This document shows positions 25,328 to 36,184 of a stretch of 64,000 nucleotides of DNA, piece after piece. The stretch is taken from assembly GCF_025118155.1 (NCBI RefSeq), contig NW_026251393.1, positions 886,001 through 950,000 of the forward strand. The letters are read 5' to 3'. Within the stretch, counting starts at the first letter, position 1; each line of letters begins with the position of its first letter. The stretch comes from Cokeromyces recurvatus. Lineage: Eukaryota; Mucoromycota; Mucoromycetes; Mucorales; Mucoraceae. The position numbers were made by a program, and so were the translations under genes. Under the pieces are notes generated by a model. The model did no database searches. It was not told the DNA's origin and saw only the letters and a list, made by a program, of their open reading frames with translations.

Positions 25328-26459
25328 CAGCAGCATGAATAATGACGATGATGAAAAAGGATGATGTGTTATGGTTATATTCTACCAAGCAACGGTAGTA
25401 TATACAGAAGGAACAGTAGTGATCACAACTTTGCTATTATTACCTGATACTATTATAGTTAGATCATATATCAGAAACAAATTCTTTAAACGCTCCCCTC
25501 CTTTTTATATAAATGTATACACATATCATATGAATGTATATTATGTACTTTGGTACCATTATGGTCCTCAAGCCATAGAAAGATAATAGAGTGTCCAAAA
25601 AGCCTTATTTTAAGCATATACAGATACAAATCTATAGTTGCTATGTTTGATCATAATCAACCTCTCAGGATATAATCACAAGTAAACGTAATGTACAGAT
25701 TCATTTAATTGATTAGCAAGCTTCTCCAGCTAATAATAAATTATGTTATGGCTTACTTAGGAACAAAGACTATAAAAAAAAGCTCTACCAAGAATATTGT
25801 AATAACAATTAATATCTCTCTATAAACTAGTATAAAGAAGAATGTTCTCGATTACTTCAAAAAAAGAAGATATTGATAAATATAACAATTCTGTCACTGT
25901 AACAGTAATAAATGCAAGACATTCCTTTTCCAGAAATATTCAACATTTTTTTTTCTTTTATTTTACTGAAACGTTATCTAGATATTGTATAAACAAAATA
26001 AACAATCTTAGCTCTTCCTTAATCCAATTTTATATATTTAAAGTTCATATTTTGCCTCACAAAATATATATTTGTATATATATGATTATCATGTTATTAG
26101 AAATAGGTTGCGAAATTTATGTTATTTACTAATTTTTTCATGACTTGTTCGTTCGTTAAATATATTTTCTTTATTATCAGATTTATATAAATACAAAATA
26201 TATTATCATAAAAGCATACTATTTACTCTATATTTTATTTTAATTGAAGATTTTTAGCACAATATTCAAAATTTAACAAAAGTTGATGCTGGCCAAATCT
26301 TGATGAGTGATTATGATAGCCGCATATACATCAAGGTCAATAGCCATGCATCAACGAAACAAAATCTGATTTCGATGGTAAAGCAGTATCTTGTTCCTGA
26401 GAAAAAATATATTCTAATCCATAGAACGGATTAGAAAATTTTGCTGAACGTAGGTATAG

Positions 26460-26462
<3 letters not shown>
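25324..26462. other. AT-rich spacer with a small perfect hairpin
   Basis: No gene. At 26412-26436 a perfect 9-bp inverted repeat (TTCTAATCC / GGATTAGAA) encloses a 7-nt loop. Confidence 0.5.

Positions 26463-26509
<47 letters not shown>
26463..26509. repeat. T47 homopolymer
   Basis: Forty-seven consecutive T residues. Confidence 0.9.
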
Positions 26510-26511
<2 letters not shown>

Positions 26512-26807
26512 GAAAAATAGGCATCATCAAACCTAATTATTCTAATAAATATTTTCGTCACAAAAAGAGATATTTATATTGTTCCTGAGCTAAAATGTAG
26601 CAACAGTAGAGATTTGAAAAAAAAAGAAAGAAAATTTTGTTTGTTATAAAAATACATTTCCTCCTTTATATTTGGTATATCATTCTTCTTATCTCCCTTT
26701 TAGCCTTTATAAGGTTTCTTTACAGCCATTGTAATAACTGGAATAGAACCGATTCATTTTAATGTACGTTAAATAAAATAAATAATAATAATTATATTGC
26801 AGCAAAT

Positions 26808-27016
26808 CTAAAGTTTCTTGATCATGATATAATCTGTATCTTCTTGTGAACCTAATTTGAATATATGGCTTCCCACTTTATAGAAACCTTGACATGTATA
26901 AAAGTTAATAGCTGAAGGATTATGCTCCCAAACACCTAACCACACCGCATTGTTTGTTTGCCTAATTGACGGGCTTTTTCAAGACTTGATGTCATGAACT
27001 GACTTATAATGCCATG
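26808..27016 (-). pseudogene. GNAT-family N-acetyltransferase remnant
   Basis: On the minus strand the DNA encodes a degraded C-terminus of a GNAT acetyltransferase. A helix MKHGIISQFMTSSLEKARQL is followed, after a one-base frame shift near 26955, by AVWLGVWEHNPSAINFY and GFYKVGSHIFKLG, ending IMIKKL and TAG at 26808-26810. The W-L-G-V-W-E-x-N-x-x-A-I-x-F-Y-x-x-x-G-F pattern is the acetyl-CoA binding end of this family. The N-terminal half is not recognisable upstream. It is a pseudogene fragment rather than a working gene. Confidence 0.7.
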
Positions 27017-27769
27017 TTTCATGATTAAACATGCAGATCATAAATTTATTTAAGAAATTCTATCTTGAATCTCTCTTGATCCGCTCCATCTAATAATATT
27101 AAAATCACTAACACTTTATTATCTATAACATATCTTATTCGGTTGTAACCAACACTTTTTTGATTCGCATCTTATCTTAGACTTCTTTAACAATCCTTAT
27201 AAATACTCTATCAATTTAAGTTCATAAATAAAAATGATTGACTTTAGAACTATTGTTCCGTCTCATTGACTTTTTTTTTTTATCTTTTTGTTATTTTCAT
27301 TTTATAATATTTTTTATTTGATATTTTACAAGTAATATCACAGTTTTACCTATGATTTTAACAGTTAGGTATTCATATAAGAATATCTAAGATCAGGGAG
27401 GCATTAGAAAAATATTAGTTACGACAGAATAATCCTACTTAGTATTGTCAGTAGAGTGTACCAACTTCTTTAAGTTTATAAAACATGAAGAAGTATAATA
27501 CATAAATAAGTTGAAGTCGCTTTCCTTTATATTATTTGCTCAGATACTTTAAGTCTAGAATTTAATAACTCTGACTATACCTATTTATTTCGATGGTCGT
27601 TGAATTCTTATTAAAAAAAAATTGTTTGATGATATAAGATTATAGCATATGCATGCATAAAAGGGAAATATTTTTTTATTTTATTTTTTTTTGAATACCA
27701 CAACTCAGCAACTACAGCTAAAAGTTTGGGTTTATAAACAAAAAAATTGTGGTAAATAAAATAACTTGA
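27017..27769. other. AT-rich spacer
   Basis: May include unrecognisable upstream parts of the GNAT remnant. No other feature seen. Confidence 0.45.
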
Positions 27770-28090
27770 TCGGAAAGGGTAGCGCCTTTCTGTTGGCCAA
27801 GCGGCGATCATGGAGAGATGAACTTTGTTAGCTGTAGATGGGAGTGATTAAATAATAAAATCGGGGTTAGTTCTGAGCTTTAATGATAACATGCTACCTT
27901 CCAGGATCCAATGTTCAACACCAGGCCTTCAAATGGAGGTCGATAAAAAGATGTTGTTAAATCGCGGGGTAATTTCCTACCATGCAAGAGAGGAAAGCCC
28001 GCAGCATTGAGGGCATTCCTGGGAGTAACACGGCTGTAGTAGAAGCAAACAAGAACAGAATCTAATCCACCTCTACACTATAAAGGACTT
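27770..28090. other. GC-richer island in the gene desert
   Basis: About 320 bp of much higher GC than the flanks. On the minus strand one frame reads NALNAAGFPLLHGRKLPRD and continues without a stop for about 60 codons, then breaks. It could be a relic of a mobile element or an unannotated RNA. I do not recognise it. Confidence 0.4.
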
Positions 28091-29151
28091 CCTCTTCAAT
28101 AATTTTTTTTTCTCATATAAAATAAAAAAAAATGAAAAAAAAAAGAAGGATGGGCTCTAAAGTTAATACGTATTGTGTAGTACAATTGCTATAAAAAGTT
28201 ACACGTTATTTATTTAGAACTACTGTCATACTTGTTGCGGTTACAGAATACTTGTAAATTATAATATGTAACAGTAAGGAAATAGTATAAACTACTTGTG
28301 TGGTTATACTCAAAGACTTGAAATAGAAGAAATATTATGTAAAGAATTGACAAACGAAGAAGATATTATTAAATTTAACAAATTAAAAAACAACAACAAT
28401 ATAAAATAAATAGCAAATTCTTAATAATGAGGACACAACGAAGGACTGATAGCGCAAAAAATAGTATGAAACTGATGGCAGACTTGTTATAGCTGATACA
28501 TCACATAAGCTATCCAACATTAAAAATAATTACTCTAATAAGGAAGGATATTAAGGATATTGACTTAGTGGCCAAAGCTGATAAAAATGATAGAAGATAT
28601 ATGAATCATTTTAACATTGGTAGTTGGGTAAGAAATGTAGAGAGCTAAAAAACCTTTAGAAGTTGTGACAATGATCAAATAGGTAAATTTGTTATTACCT
28701 TAGTGAATTCTACAATAAATATTTAATACCAAAACTTGGTTATATAAGACAAAGAACCTATGGATCGAGGCTATAAATCGTTAAAATGAAAGTTATGGGC
28801 GTATTTTAAGTTACAAAAAAAAATGCAATTTTGATTTTTGATTTTTTCAGAACGAATTCTAACGTTAGAGTAAATATCATTCATTTCTGATTGATGTACA
28901 CATAAGTCTCTAAGAATTAAAATTGGGTATCTCTAATATGATGGATGCTGAAGCTTTTGATAAGTTCTTAATTGCTAGTCTCCAATCAGCACGAAACTAA
29001 AATCCGTATAATGAATGTAATTGATATGGATAATCCTATATTGGGTAAAGTTATTAAAGTCGCTTATCACACATATGAGGATAATTAACAAAAATTATAA
29101 CAGTAATGTGAGTTCAAATAATGTGCGTGGTAAATGTGATGGTATGACTTA
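28091..29151. other. AT-rich region with a possible decayed ORF
   Basis: On the plus strand near 28500-28640 a short frame (DIDLVAKADKNDRRYMNHF) has protein-like composition but is interrupted by stops on both sides. No family recognised. Confidence 0.3.
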
Positions 29152-29362
29152 AAGAAGAAAAGAAAGAGAAAGAGAACAGAAGGAAGTATAGTTTGAGACT
29201 TGTTTATTCAATGCAAAAAGAATGATATAAAGACTATTTCGTGTCTACACAACTACATGTATTTATACTAATGAATCCTAAATCAAAGAAATAAAATAAC
29301 TAGAAAAGAACAAGAGTCATGGAACAATATTAGTATTCATATATACACGTCTTGTTGATTCA
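29152..29362 (-). repeat. dispersed repeat X, copy B
   Basis: Inverted counterpart of 24230-24478. It lies about 90 bp before repeat Y copy B, whereas in copy A the gap between X and Y is about 30 bp and X is in the opposite orientation. Confidence 0.75.
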
Positions 29363-29451
29363 AGAGACTGATCTGATTAAGTTTTAAATAAAAAATTTAT
29401 TATTCAATCTGAGTATATGTTCCTGATATTTTTTATATTTTATTTTATTAG

Positions 29452-29685
29452 ATCAAAGACGACCTGAATCCTTTGTCGAGGTTATAAAAATAAATATGTA
29501 GAAATGATACGATATCTTATTTAGTTGATACATCTAGACGATTGGATGTCGATAAGTTTTATATTATTTACAAGATGTTATATACAGAGTTTTATTTCAT
29601 ATTCAGGCTTATAGTTTATCCTTTATTATGTAATTCATCTATTATAATATTACTTATGCTTATATACAGAGTTTGTTCTATAACA
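29452..29685 (+). repeat. dispersed repeat Y, copy B
   Basis: Direct copy of 24510-24765. It runs straight into a transposase fragment at about 29680, where similarity to copy A stops. Confidence 0.75.
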
Positions 29686-29912
29686 ACTATAAGTACGTGT
29701 ATCTTCCTCCATATTCGCCAGAGCTTAATCCCATCAAGCAATTTTGGGCGTTAATTAAACGTAAAGTTAGACGTGAAAAGCTTAAAGATACCGAAACCCT
29801 GCAAGAAAGAATTGTCGGTGCTGCGAATGAAGTTCCTATTCAACATTTTGAAAATATAATTCAACACTCAAAGAACCAGTTTGATAACTGTTTGAATCAT
29901 ATTCCAATTTAA
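29680..29912 (+). pseudogene. Tc1/mariner-IS630-type transposase fragment (C-terminal DDE part)
   Basis: The frame encodes YVYLPPYSPELNPIKQFWAL followed by a basic helix (KRKVRREKLKD) and ends CLNHIPI. LPPYSPELNPIE-x-x-W is the classic block around the last acidic residue of the DDE/D catalytic triad of Tc1/IS630 transposases. Here that acidic residue reads as Lys (NPIKQFW), so it is catalytically broken. The first two acidic blocks are absent, replaced by repeat Y, so this is a truncated relic. Confidence 0.85.
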
Positions 29913-29988
29913 TACCTAATATTTTTATTTAAAATAAAGTATGAAATGACCCTCTCACAATCCATGAATTGAACTTCAAACAACCAGT

Positions 29989-29989
<1 letters not shown>

Positions 29990-30039
<50 letters not shown>
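29990..30039. repeat. T50 homopolymer
   Basis: Fifty T residues. The last twelve form the outer part of the hairpin described in the next entry. Confidence 0.9.
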
Positions 30040-30042
<3 letters not shown>

Positions 30043-30124
30043 AATTTCTTGTGTTTCCTCTTCTCCCCCCCCATTTTTTTTAAATCTGCGTGAGGAAACA
30101 CAAGAAATTAGCAAAAAAAAAAAA
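30028..30124. repeat. perfect 33-bp inverted repeat (hairpin), 31-nt spacer
   Basis: The left arm (30028-30060) ends GCTAATTTCTTGTGTTTCCT plus C, and the right arm (30092-30124) is its exact reverse complement followed by an A run. The non-homopolymer core is 21 bp. The spacer contains a C8 run. It lies 115 bp downstream of the transposase fragment. Confidence 0.9.
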
Positions 30125-30969
30125 TATGTATACTTTTCATATCCTCAGTATTTACATTGCTGCATATAGTAAATCATAATAATTTACTATATGACCTATA
30201 CGTATCATAAATTAAATAAATAATGAGGCTTATATGTTTAGATTGTTCATATACGTCTTTATCTTGTTTCTTCTTACTAAATTAGGGTCTATGAAAATAT
30301 TTAAATTGATTTCCTTGTATATAAAATGATAATATTATGATAAAGTAATTATATATATACTATACTATACTATACTATACTGTACTGTACTATGTAGTAA
30401 TAAAGATAAGATAACATTAGCTTATGTACGCTCTAGATTTTGCTTATTGTTGTTTGTTACACGCTACTTTCTATATAGTATAGTAATATTATTTACATAT
30501 TGTATACATGTTTCCTCTTTTGAATTCCTACTTTCTCCTTTGTTTATCCTTTTTAATTAGTACATGTTAATCCTTACCTTCTCCTTTTTGAAAAGGTATA
30601 TTTTATGTTTTGCTTATAATAATGTATACATGACCAAGAATATAAAAAGATATAAAATGTTCAATGCTTTGTTTTATTACAGAAGAGTAGTTAGTTAATT
30701 GTATAGAATACAAATTATTATTAATATTTATTTACTTTTTTTGATGAAACATATTCCTTCTTTAGACTGCAGTAGTACACATAATAATTTTAGCTTTTTT
30801 TTTTTTTTTAAAAAAATTTATACAATGCATAATTTTCATAATTAATCACACGTATATTTTAATACACTTACTCTACTTTTTCTCTCCTTAAAAAAAGTAA
30901 GCTAAAAAAAAAAAGAAAAATAAAAAAAAAGGATATAAACACGCCTTATTTTTTAAACAAAATTCCTCT
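30125..30969. other. AT-rich spacer with (TATAC)n microsatellite
   Basis: A TATAC/TGTAC pentamer array occupies about 30356-30395. No gene seen. Confidence 0.6.
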
Positions 30970-31165
30970 TTCTTCCCTATTATCCTTCTTCTTCTTTATT
31001 ATCTTTTTTTACTATTATCCTTCTTCTTCTCTGTTTATTATCTTTTCTTATTATCCTTCTTCTTCTCTATTTATTCTCTTATCTTATTCTCTATTTATTA
31101 TCCTTCTTCTTCTCTATTTATTCTCTTATCTTATCCTCTTTCTTCTTCTTCTTCTTCTTCTTTAA
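30970..31165. repeat. pyrimidine-rich imperfect minisatellite
   Basis: Units related to TTTATTATCCTTCTTCTTCTC and TATTTATTCTCTTATCTTAT repeat about eight times, finishing in (TTC)n. The plus strand is almost purely pyrimidine. Confidence 0.8.
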
Positions 31166-32194
31166 AAACCATAGACTTGAACATAATGATGACGATATAC
31201 ATATAAATATATCTCTATCTATGCGGGACACATTGACAGGTAGATGTGAAGGTGGGCAACTAGTATATCATTCTACCCTTTACTGATGGGTAATAGGTAG
31301 AGGGTAGGCGTCTCTATATCCCCACCGGGCTGGGTGCAACAAATGGGTCTCTTCAGCAACTTGGTCTCAACAATCGTCATTCTAGTACTATCTCTCCATA
31401 ATGTTATATTTTAGACCCACCACCCCATATTTTAGACCTGAATGTTCAATTGGCTTTTTATTGACTTTTTATTTTATTTTTTATAAAATAATGTTCTTAC
31501 TAACTTTTACTTTTTAGCTCTTTTTTATATATAAAATATGTATTATTGCTTATAAACTGTATAATTGTAATAAAATCTATTATTTTCTAAATATTATTTA
31601 AAAGTGTGAATTTTCTTTAATGTATTTCTTGAATATGTGCTCAACATAATAATAATAATTAAGATGTGTAGTGTATAGCTGGATAGACAGCTTCTTCTTT
31701 ATTAATGTATATGTATACACATGGAAAAAATGTGTATGGATCACTAAATTCATTATGAATCAAATATACACTTCTTTATTACCAATGATGAATAGCTTGT
31801 AAGTGGAAAAAAATATTTAAATAAAGTATTAATACACTTTTGTTCATGTTACTGGTTTCTATCTTTACATGTAAAAAGAAAGAAAAAGAAAAAAAAAAGA
31901 TATCTTTCTTATTCAATACAAACTAGTCAAGTTTAAAGTTACTCATTTAGCCCATGTTGATGCAAATTAACTTTTAAAATCATGACTTTTTTAAATGGCA
32001 CACACTCAATTAATCTACGCATCTGAGAGAATAATTCCTTTTATCATTTACAAGATATCAAAGTATACATAAGGAAGTTTTTTTTTCTTTTATATTTTGG
32101 TCTTTAACAAATAACTGAATTAGTTCACAAGTTAATTAAACTTTATGCTGCTAAAGAAGGATAATTATCAATAAACTTGAAATGTGTTCAATGT
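31166..32194. other. spacer with a GC-richer patch at 31220-31430
   Basis: The patch contains self-complementary sequence around TCTACCCTTTACTGATGGGT and AGGTAGAGGGTAGG, and a repeated ATATTTTAGACC near 31405 and 31428. No reading frame is conserved. It may be a non-coding RNA or an old mobile element. Confidence 0.4.
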
Positions 32195-32700
32195 TACAAA
32201 GGCAAAGTCACGTACTATCATAGCCCCTAGTGTAATAAATGTACAGTTAAAGATTCCAAAAGCTCACAGCACCATCGAAAAAAAAAAAAGGCTTTAGGTG
32301 GGGTTGTCAAGAAGCCAGAGACAGGAAAAGGTGGGTACGGTAACTGGCGATTACTTTAATTTTATCGCTAGCACGATAGACAAATTCAAAGAGTTTAAGG
32401 AGCATTATCTGATAATGAACAACTGTCCTATTCATAAACACGTTGATATTCAAAAGTATATTGAAGCTCATGGTTACTGTTATGTTTATCTTCCTCCCTT
32501 ACTTACCTGAACTAAATCCAATTGAACAGTTTTGGTCTGTTTGCAAGAGTGAAGTCAAGAGGGAAATACTACTTGAAGAAGAAATGTTGTCTGAGAATAT
32601 CAGAGAAGCTTGCAACAGTGTGCTCGTAAGCGACCTCCAAGGATTTTGCAGGCATTCAGTGTCAAGATTTGAAGACTGTTTAAATAAAAATCCGATTTAA
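32195..32700 (+). pseudogene. Tc1/mariner-IS630-type transposase relic
   Basis: Several frames together read as the C-terminal half of the same transposase family: VINVQLKIPKAHSTIE, KKPETGKG, GTVTGDYFNFIASTI, HYLIMNNCPIHKHVDIQ, then after a frame shift LPELNPIEQFWSV and a terminal CLNKNPI. The second catalytic Asp (normally MDN) reads Asn (MNN), while the last Glu in NPIEQFW is kept. At least two frame shifts are present, so it is dead. It ends 227 bp before the METTL16 start. Confidence 0.85.
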
Positions 32701-32742
32701 TAAAGATATGTCAATGCATCAATTTTTATTCCGTTAGTGCTC

Positions 32743-32773
<31 letters not shown>

Positions 32774-32927
32774 TCATACTTGAAATTTATTTTGGTTAGT
32801 GCGTGAAAATATTTTTAAAAAGTGCGCGAATAATTTCGAAAAAATACTGTATTTCTTTGTATTTCATTACTCGATTTTTTTTTTTTTTTTTTTTTTTTTT
32901 CTGAGATATCATTTTGATAAAAGGCAT
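32701..32927. promoter_or_regulatory. METTL16 upstream region built on transposon flank
   Basis: Two T tracts, about 32745-32771 and 32877-32901, are each preceded by CTCGATTTT. Related words TTAGTGCTCG (about 32735) and TTAGTGCGTG (about 32796) lie between them. These may be the remains of the element's terminal repeats. The METTL16 promoter must lie here or inside the relic. Confidence 0.45.
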
Positions 32928-33709
32928 ATGCATCCTAGAAGCGTATTTAATTCTGAACCTGATTTTAAGCAATTAGCTGAAGAATTTGAAAGTTTTAAGA
33001 AATAGTAAGTAAAACGGTTACTATTTTTTCCCCTAAGAAATTAATGATATACAAGTGTTAAAATAGGTACTAATAATAGAGGTTATATCGACTTTAAAGA
33101 TCCACAAGCTGTTAAGTAAATAAACCCTCCCTTTTTTTTTGAGTCGATATATAATTTAATATTTGTTAAACTAGAGAGTTATGTATATGTTTATTAAAAA
33201 AGAACTTCAATCTTGAGGTGGATTTTCCTATCGACACTTTATGTCCAGCAGTACCTAATAGATTGAATTATATTCTATGGTTAGAGGATCTATTAGATGA
33301 CACATTATCGAAGGAAGAAAAAAAATGTATTAAAGGCATTGACATGTAAAGAAGATAAGAGCAAACTTATTACCTTTTTTTTCATAATTTATGTAACGAT
33401 TTATTAGTGGCGTTGGTGCATCGTGCATTTACCCATTACTAGGATGCATTACAAACCCATCTTGGTCTTTTTTGGGTACTGAGATCAATGAAAGATCGAT
33501 TCAATATGCAAATGAAAACATAAAAAGGAACAATTTGGAAACTCGAATCACAATTAAACATAATCCGAACGCAAATAAAATATTTTTACCTTCATTATTA
33601 GAAGATGATGTTAAGAATTATGCGTTTTGTATGTGTAATCCTCCTTTCTACAGTAGCCAAGAAGAAATTGAATTAGGCTTACTTAATAAAGAAATAGAAC
33701 CGTCTTCAG

Positions 33710-33741
<32 letters not shown>

Positions 33742-34504
33742 TGATATTATTTTATATAATTGAACTAATCAATATTTGATTCTCTTTATACATAAGATTT
33801 GTACGGGATCTAACAACGAAATGATCACAGAGGGTGGAGAATTTGGCTTCGTTAAATCAATGATTTTGGAAAGTGTAATATTAAAAAAGAAAATAAGATG
33901 GTATACAAGTATGATTGGACTAAAACGAACAATTCGACCTCTAATACGAGTACTTGAAGATCAGCAAATTTATAATTATGCAGTAACAAGCTTTACACAG
34001 GGTAAAACAGTACGATGGGCTATTGCTTGGTCTTTTTATTTAGAGCGTCCAATATCGGCCTATACAATTGAATCATGGAATCCTGTTTATCAATTTCAAA
34101 TCAAGCTACCCAAGGATATTAATCATATATTTGAAGGCATCAAACATATCCTTGATGATTTAGAAATAAAATATGATAAAATAGAACAAGATAGCACAAA
34201 GACTATCATTCTTCATTGCAATGCAGAGAAGAATACTTGGTCAAGGGCAGCTAGGAGACAAAAAGCGAAAAAACAAAAACTGTCACATTATCAAGAAGAA
34301 GAAAAAGAAAAAGCAACCAATAGCCCTTTTTTCATATTTAAATTAATTATCTCTGCTTCCAGTCAACAAACGGAAAGTAATTTTCAAATTGTTTGGATTG
34401 AAGGAGGTCATAAAGCTCAATTTGAAGGGTTTTGGTCACATTTAAAAAAGAGAATCGAGGAACATTGTGGTATACATAAAGGAACTAGTTTTTCATCAAA
34501 ATAA
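32928..34504 (+). CDS. METTL16: METTL16-type RNA N6-adenosine methyltransferase
   Basis: Six exons. The ATG at 32928 was chosen because MHPRS and DFKQLAEEF match the family start. Exon 2 (33056-33115) gives YVKIGTNNRGYIDFKDPQAV, using the AG of ACAAG as acceptor, since the other nearby AGs would create a stop. The methyltransferase core shows GIDIGVGASCIYPLLG (SAM binding) and the catalytic CNPPFY, then EGGEFGFVKSMI and TVRWAIAWSF. The C-terminus ends with IVWIEGGHKAQFEGFWSHL, matching the vertebrate-conserved RNA-binding region. METTL16 methylates U6 snRNA and hairpins of SAM synthetase mRNA in animals; fission yeast Mtl16 modifies U6. The stop overlaps AATAAA, 20 bp from the convergent TRAPPC12 stop. 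Confidence 0.93.
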
Positions 34505-34524
34505 AAAATATATAAACATGTATA

Positions 34525-35989
34525 TTATTGAAGCTTTATGCAATCAGGTTGAAAGGAATCTCCGGCCCAACGAGCTACTTGTTTCATTACTTGTATTTTC
34601 TTTTCTGTTGCATCTTCATATCTAAGTTCATATAATGTACACATGTTCATAATAGCTGTTTCACATGTGCCCGCTGATGTAGGATTATTTAATGTTAATG
34701 CCTCTAACAATTCAATAGCCTAAGTATATATACATTATTAGTATCCATATATTTTATTCATGATATACTTGCCTTTACTAAATTGCCTAAATAAACTTCA
34801 CAGACTGCTAAATTGTTTATAGCTAAAAGATTATCTTGATTGACTTCATAAAGTTGCTGCAGAATATCTCGAGCTTGTAACCATTCACCTTGTGACATGG
34901 CTACAAATGCTTTATTCATCTCTATCGCTTCCTTTATAGCAATCATATCCTTTTTTTCACTGCATAATTCTTCTATACGTTGAAACATTTCGTGCGCTGA
35001 TACCAAGTCACCCATTTGAAGATATAATCTACCAAGACTTGATAAAATATCCACATTATCTTTATTATCATATCTAAGAATATGTTGCATTGTGGTTGCA
35101 GCAGCTGTATAATCTTTAAGATGAATCCAATGAGTAACTAATACAAGATAAGTTTGCAATTCACGATGTTTCCAAAGGTCTTTGTTGGCCATTACTTTGC
35201 TTTTTTTGCTATTTTTTTGACAATAAATAATGAGAAGAGTTAAACGCTCCAAAGTTACAGTAGGATATTTTAGATGTGAGGGTAACGTAGCATGTAAAAT
35301 ACGTAATTCAAAAGGTACAAGAGATTCTTCTGCATCAAAAAATTCAGGTCTGTCCAAATCGCCTAGCTTTTCTAATTCAGCTGAAGCGAGTTGACAAAGG
35401 CCTAGTTTGATGAGAGCAAGTAGACGAAGATACCAAAGCTAAACTTAGTAAAGATTAATATTTACATCAAAGAATGGTCATCTTTTTTTTTTTTCCTTTT
35501 TTAATTTCTACCTTAAGAATTTCTTTAATTTGTTGAGGATCAGATTGAACAATCTGTTGTCGTGCATATTTAGCTATTGATCTCCACATGTTATTCATCT
35601 AGTAGATAAGCTTTCATGTTTAATGTATATATAATACAATTTCATATGTTTAAATAAACTAATTACCACCATTGTTTCTAAACTTTTTGCTGATTTATTA
35701 TTATCAGAAGTAATTATATCTCGCTGTGGTCTGTCTTTAATAGGGATATAACGCTCAATCAAGTCATTAAAGGCATCACTCTATCAAATTATAAACTGTT
35801 TATATAAATCCTTTTAAAATTTTCATCGACTTTATCCATATTTACCACGGGAATGTCATAAAAATTAGCATTACTATTTATTGAATAACCAAAGGATAAT
35901 CCTGTTTGTCTTTCCTTACTAGACATGAGGTTTCTAATTGGTTTCGATGGAGGTTCTTCGGTAACAGACTGCAAAGTATCATTATTCAT
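34525..35989 (-). CDS. TRAPPC12-like TPR protein (TRAPP complex)
   Basis: The ATG at 35989 opens a leader with SSKERQTGLSFGYS. After an exon with ERYIPIKDRP come helical TPR repeats: WLYLRLLALIKLGLCQLA-like, then LSSLGRLYLQMGDLVSAHEM, then AINNLAVCEVYLGNLVKAI. The last exon has MNMCTLYELRYEDATEKK and GDSFQPDCIKL, matching the human TRAPPC12 (TTC15) ending. In animals and filamentous fungi this subunit belongs to TRAPP III, a Rab exchange factor in ER-Golgi traffic and autophagy. The gene is convergent with METTL16 and divergent from NCA2. Confidence 0.88.
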
Positions 35990-36184
35990 TTTGAAATATT
36001 ATGTAAGAAAAAAAAATAAAATAAAAAAAAAGAAAAACTTCAATAAAAACCATTCAAGCTTTATACTGTTTTCAAAGTCAGTATCTCAAAAAAAAAAAAA
36101 AAAGCTGAAAAGCGTGTATAAATGTGGGGAAGTATGTACATTTTTTTTTAAACATATCTTACAAAGCGTTTATTCATATATATT
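35990..36184. promoter_or_regulatory. bidirectional promoter TRAPPC12/NCA2
   Basis: A 195-bp head-to-head interval with several A-rich runs on the plus strand. No specific site identified. Confidence 0.5.

Noticed and set aside
25842..26132. 96-codon frame in the gene desert
   Set aside because: Low-complexity Phe/Tyr/Ile-rich sequence with no recognisable motif; likely chance.
24230..29690. LTR retrotransposon bounded by the X/Y repeats
   Set aside because: No primer-binding site, polypurine tract, or reverse transcriptase, integrase or gag motifs were seen between the copies.
31220..31430. Possible snRNA or snoRNA in the GC-richer patch
   Set aside because: No Sm site, C/D boxes or promoter pattern could be placed with confidence.
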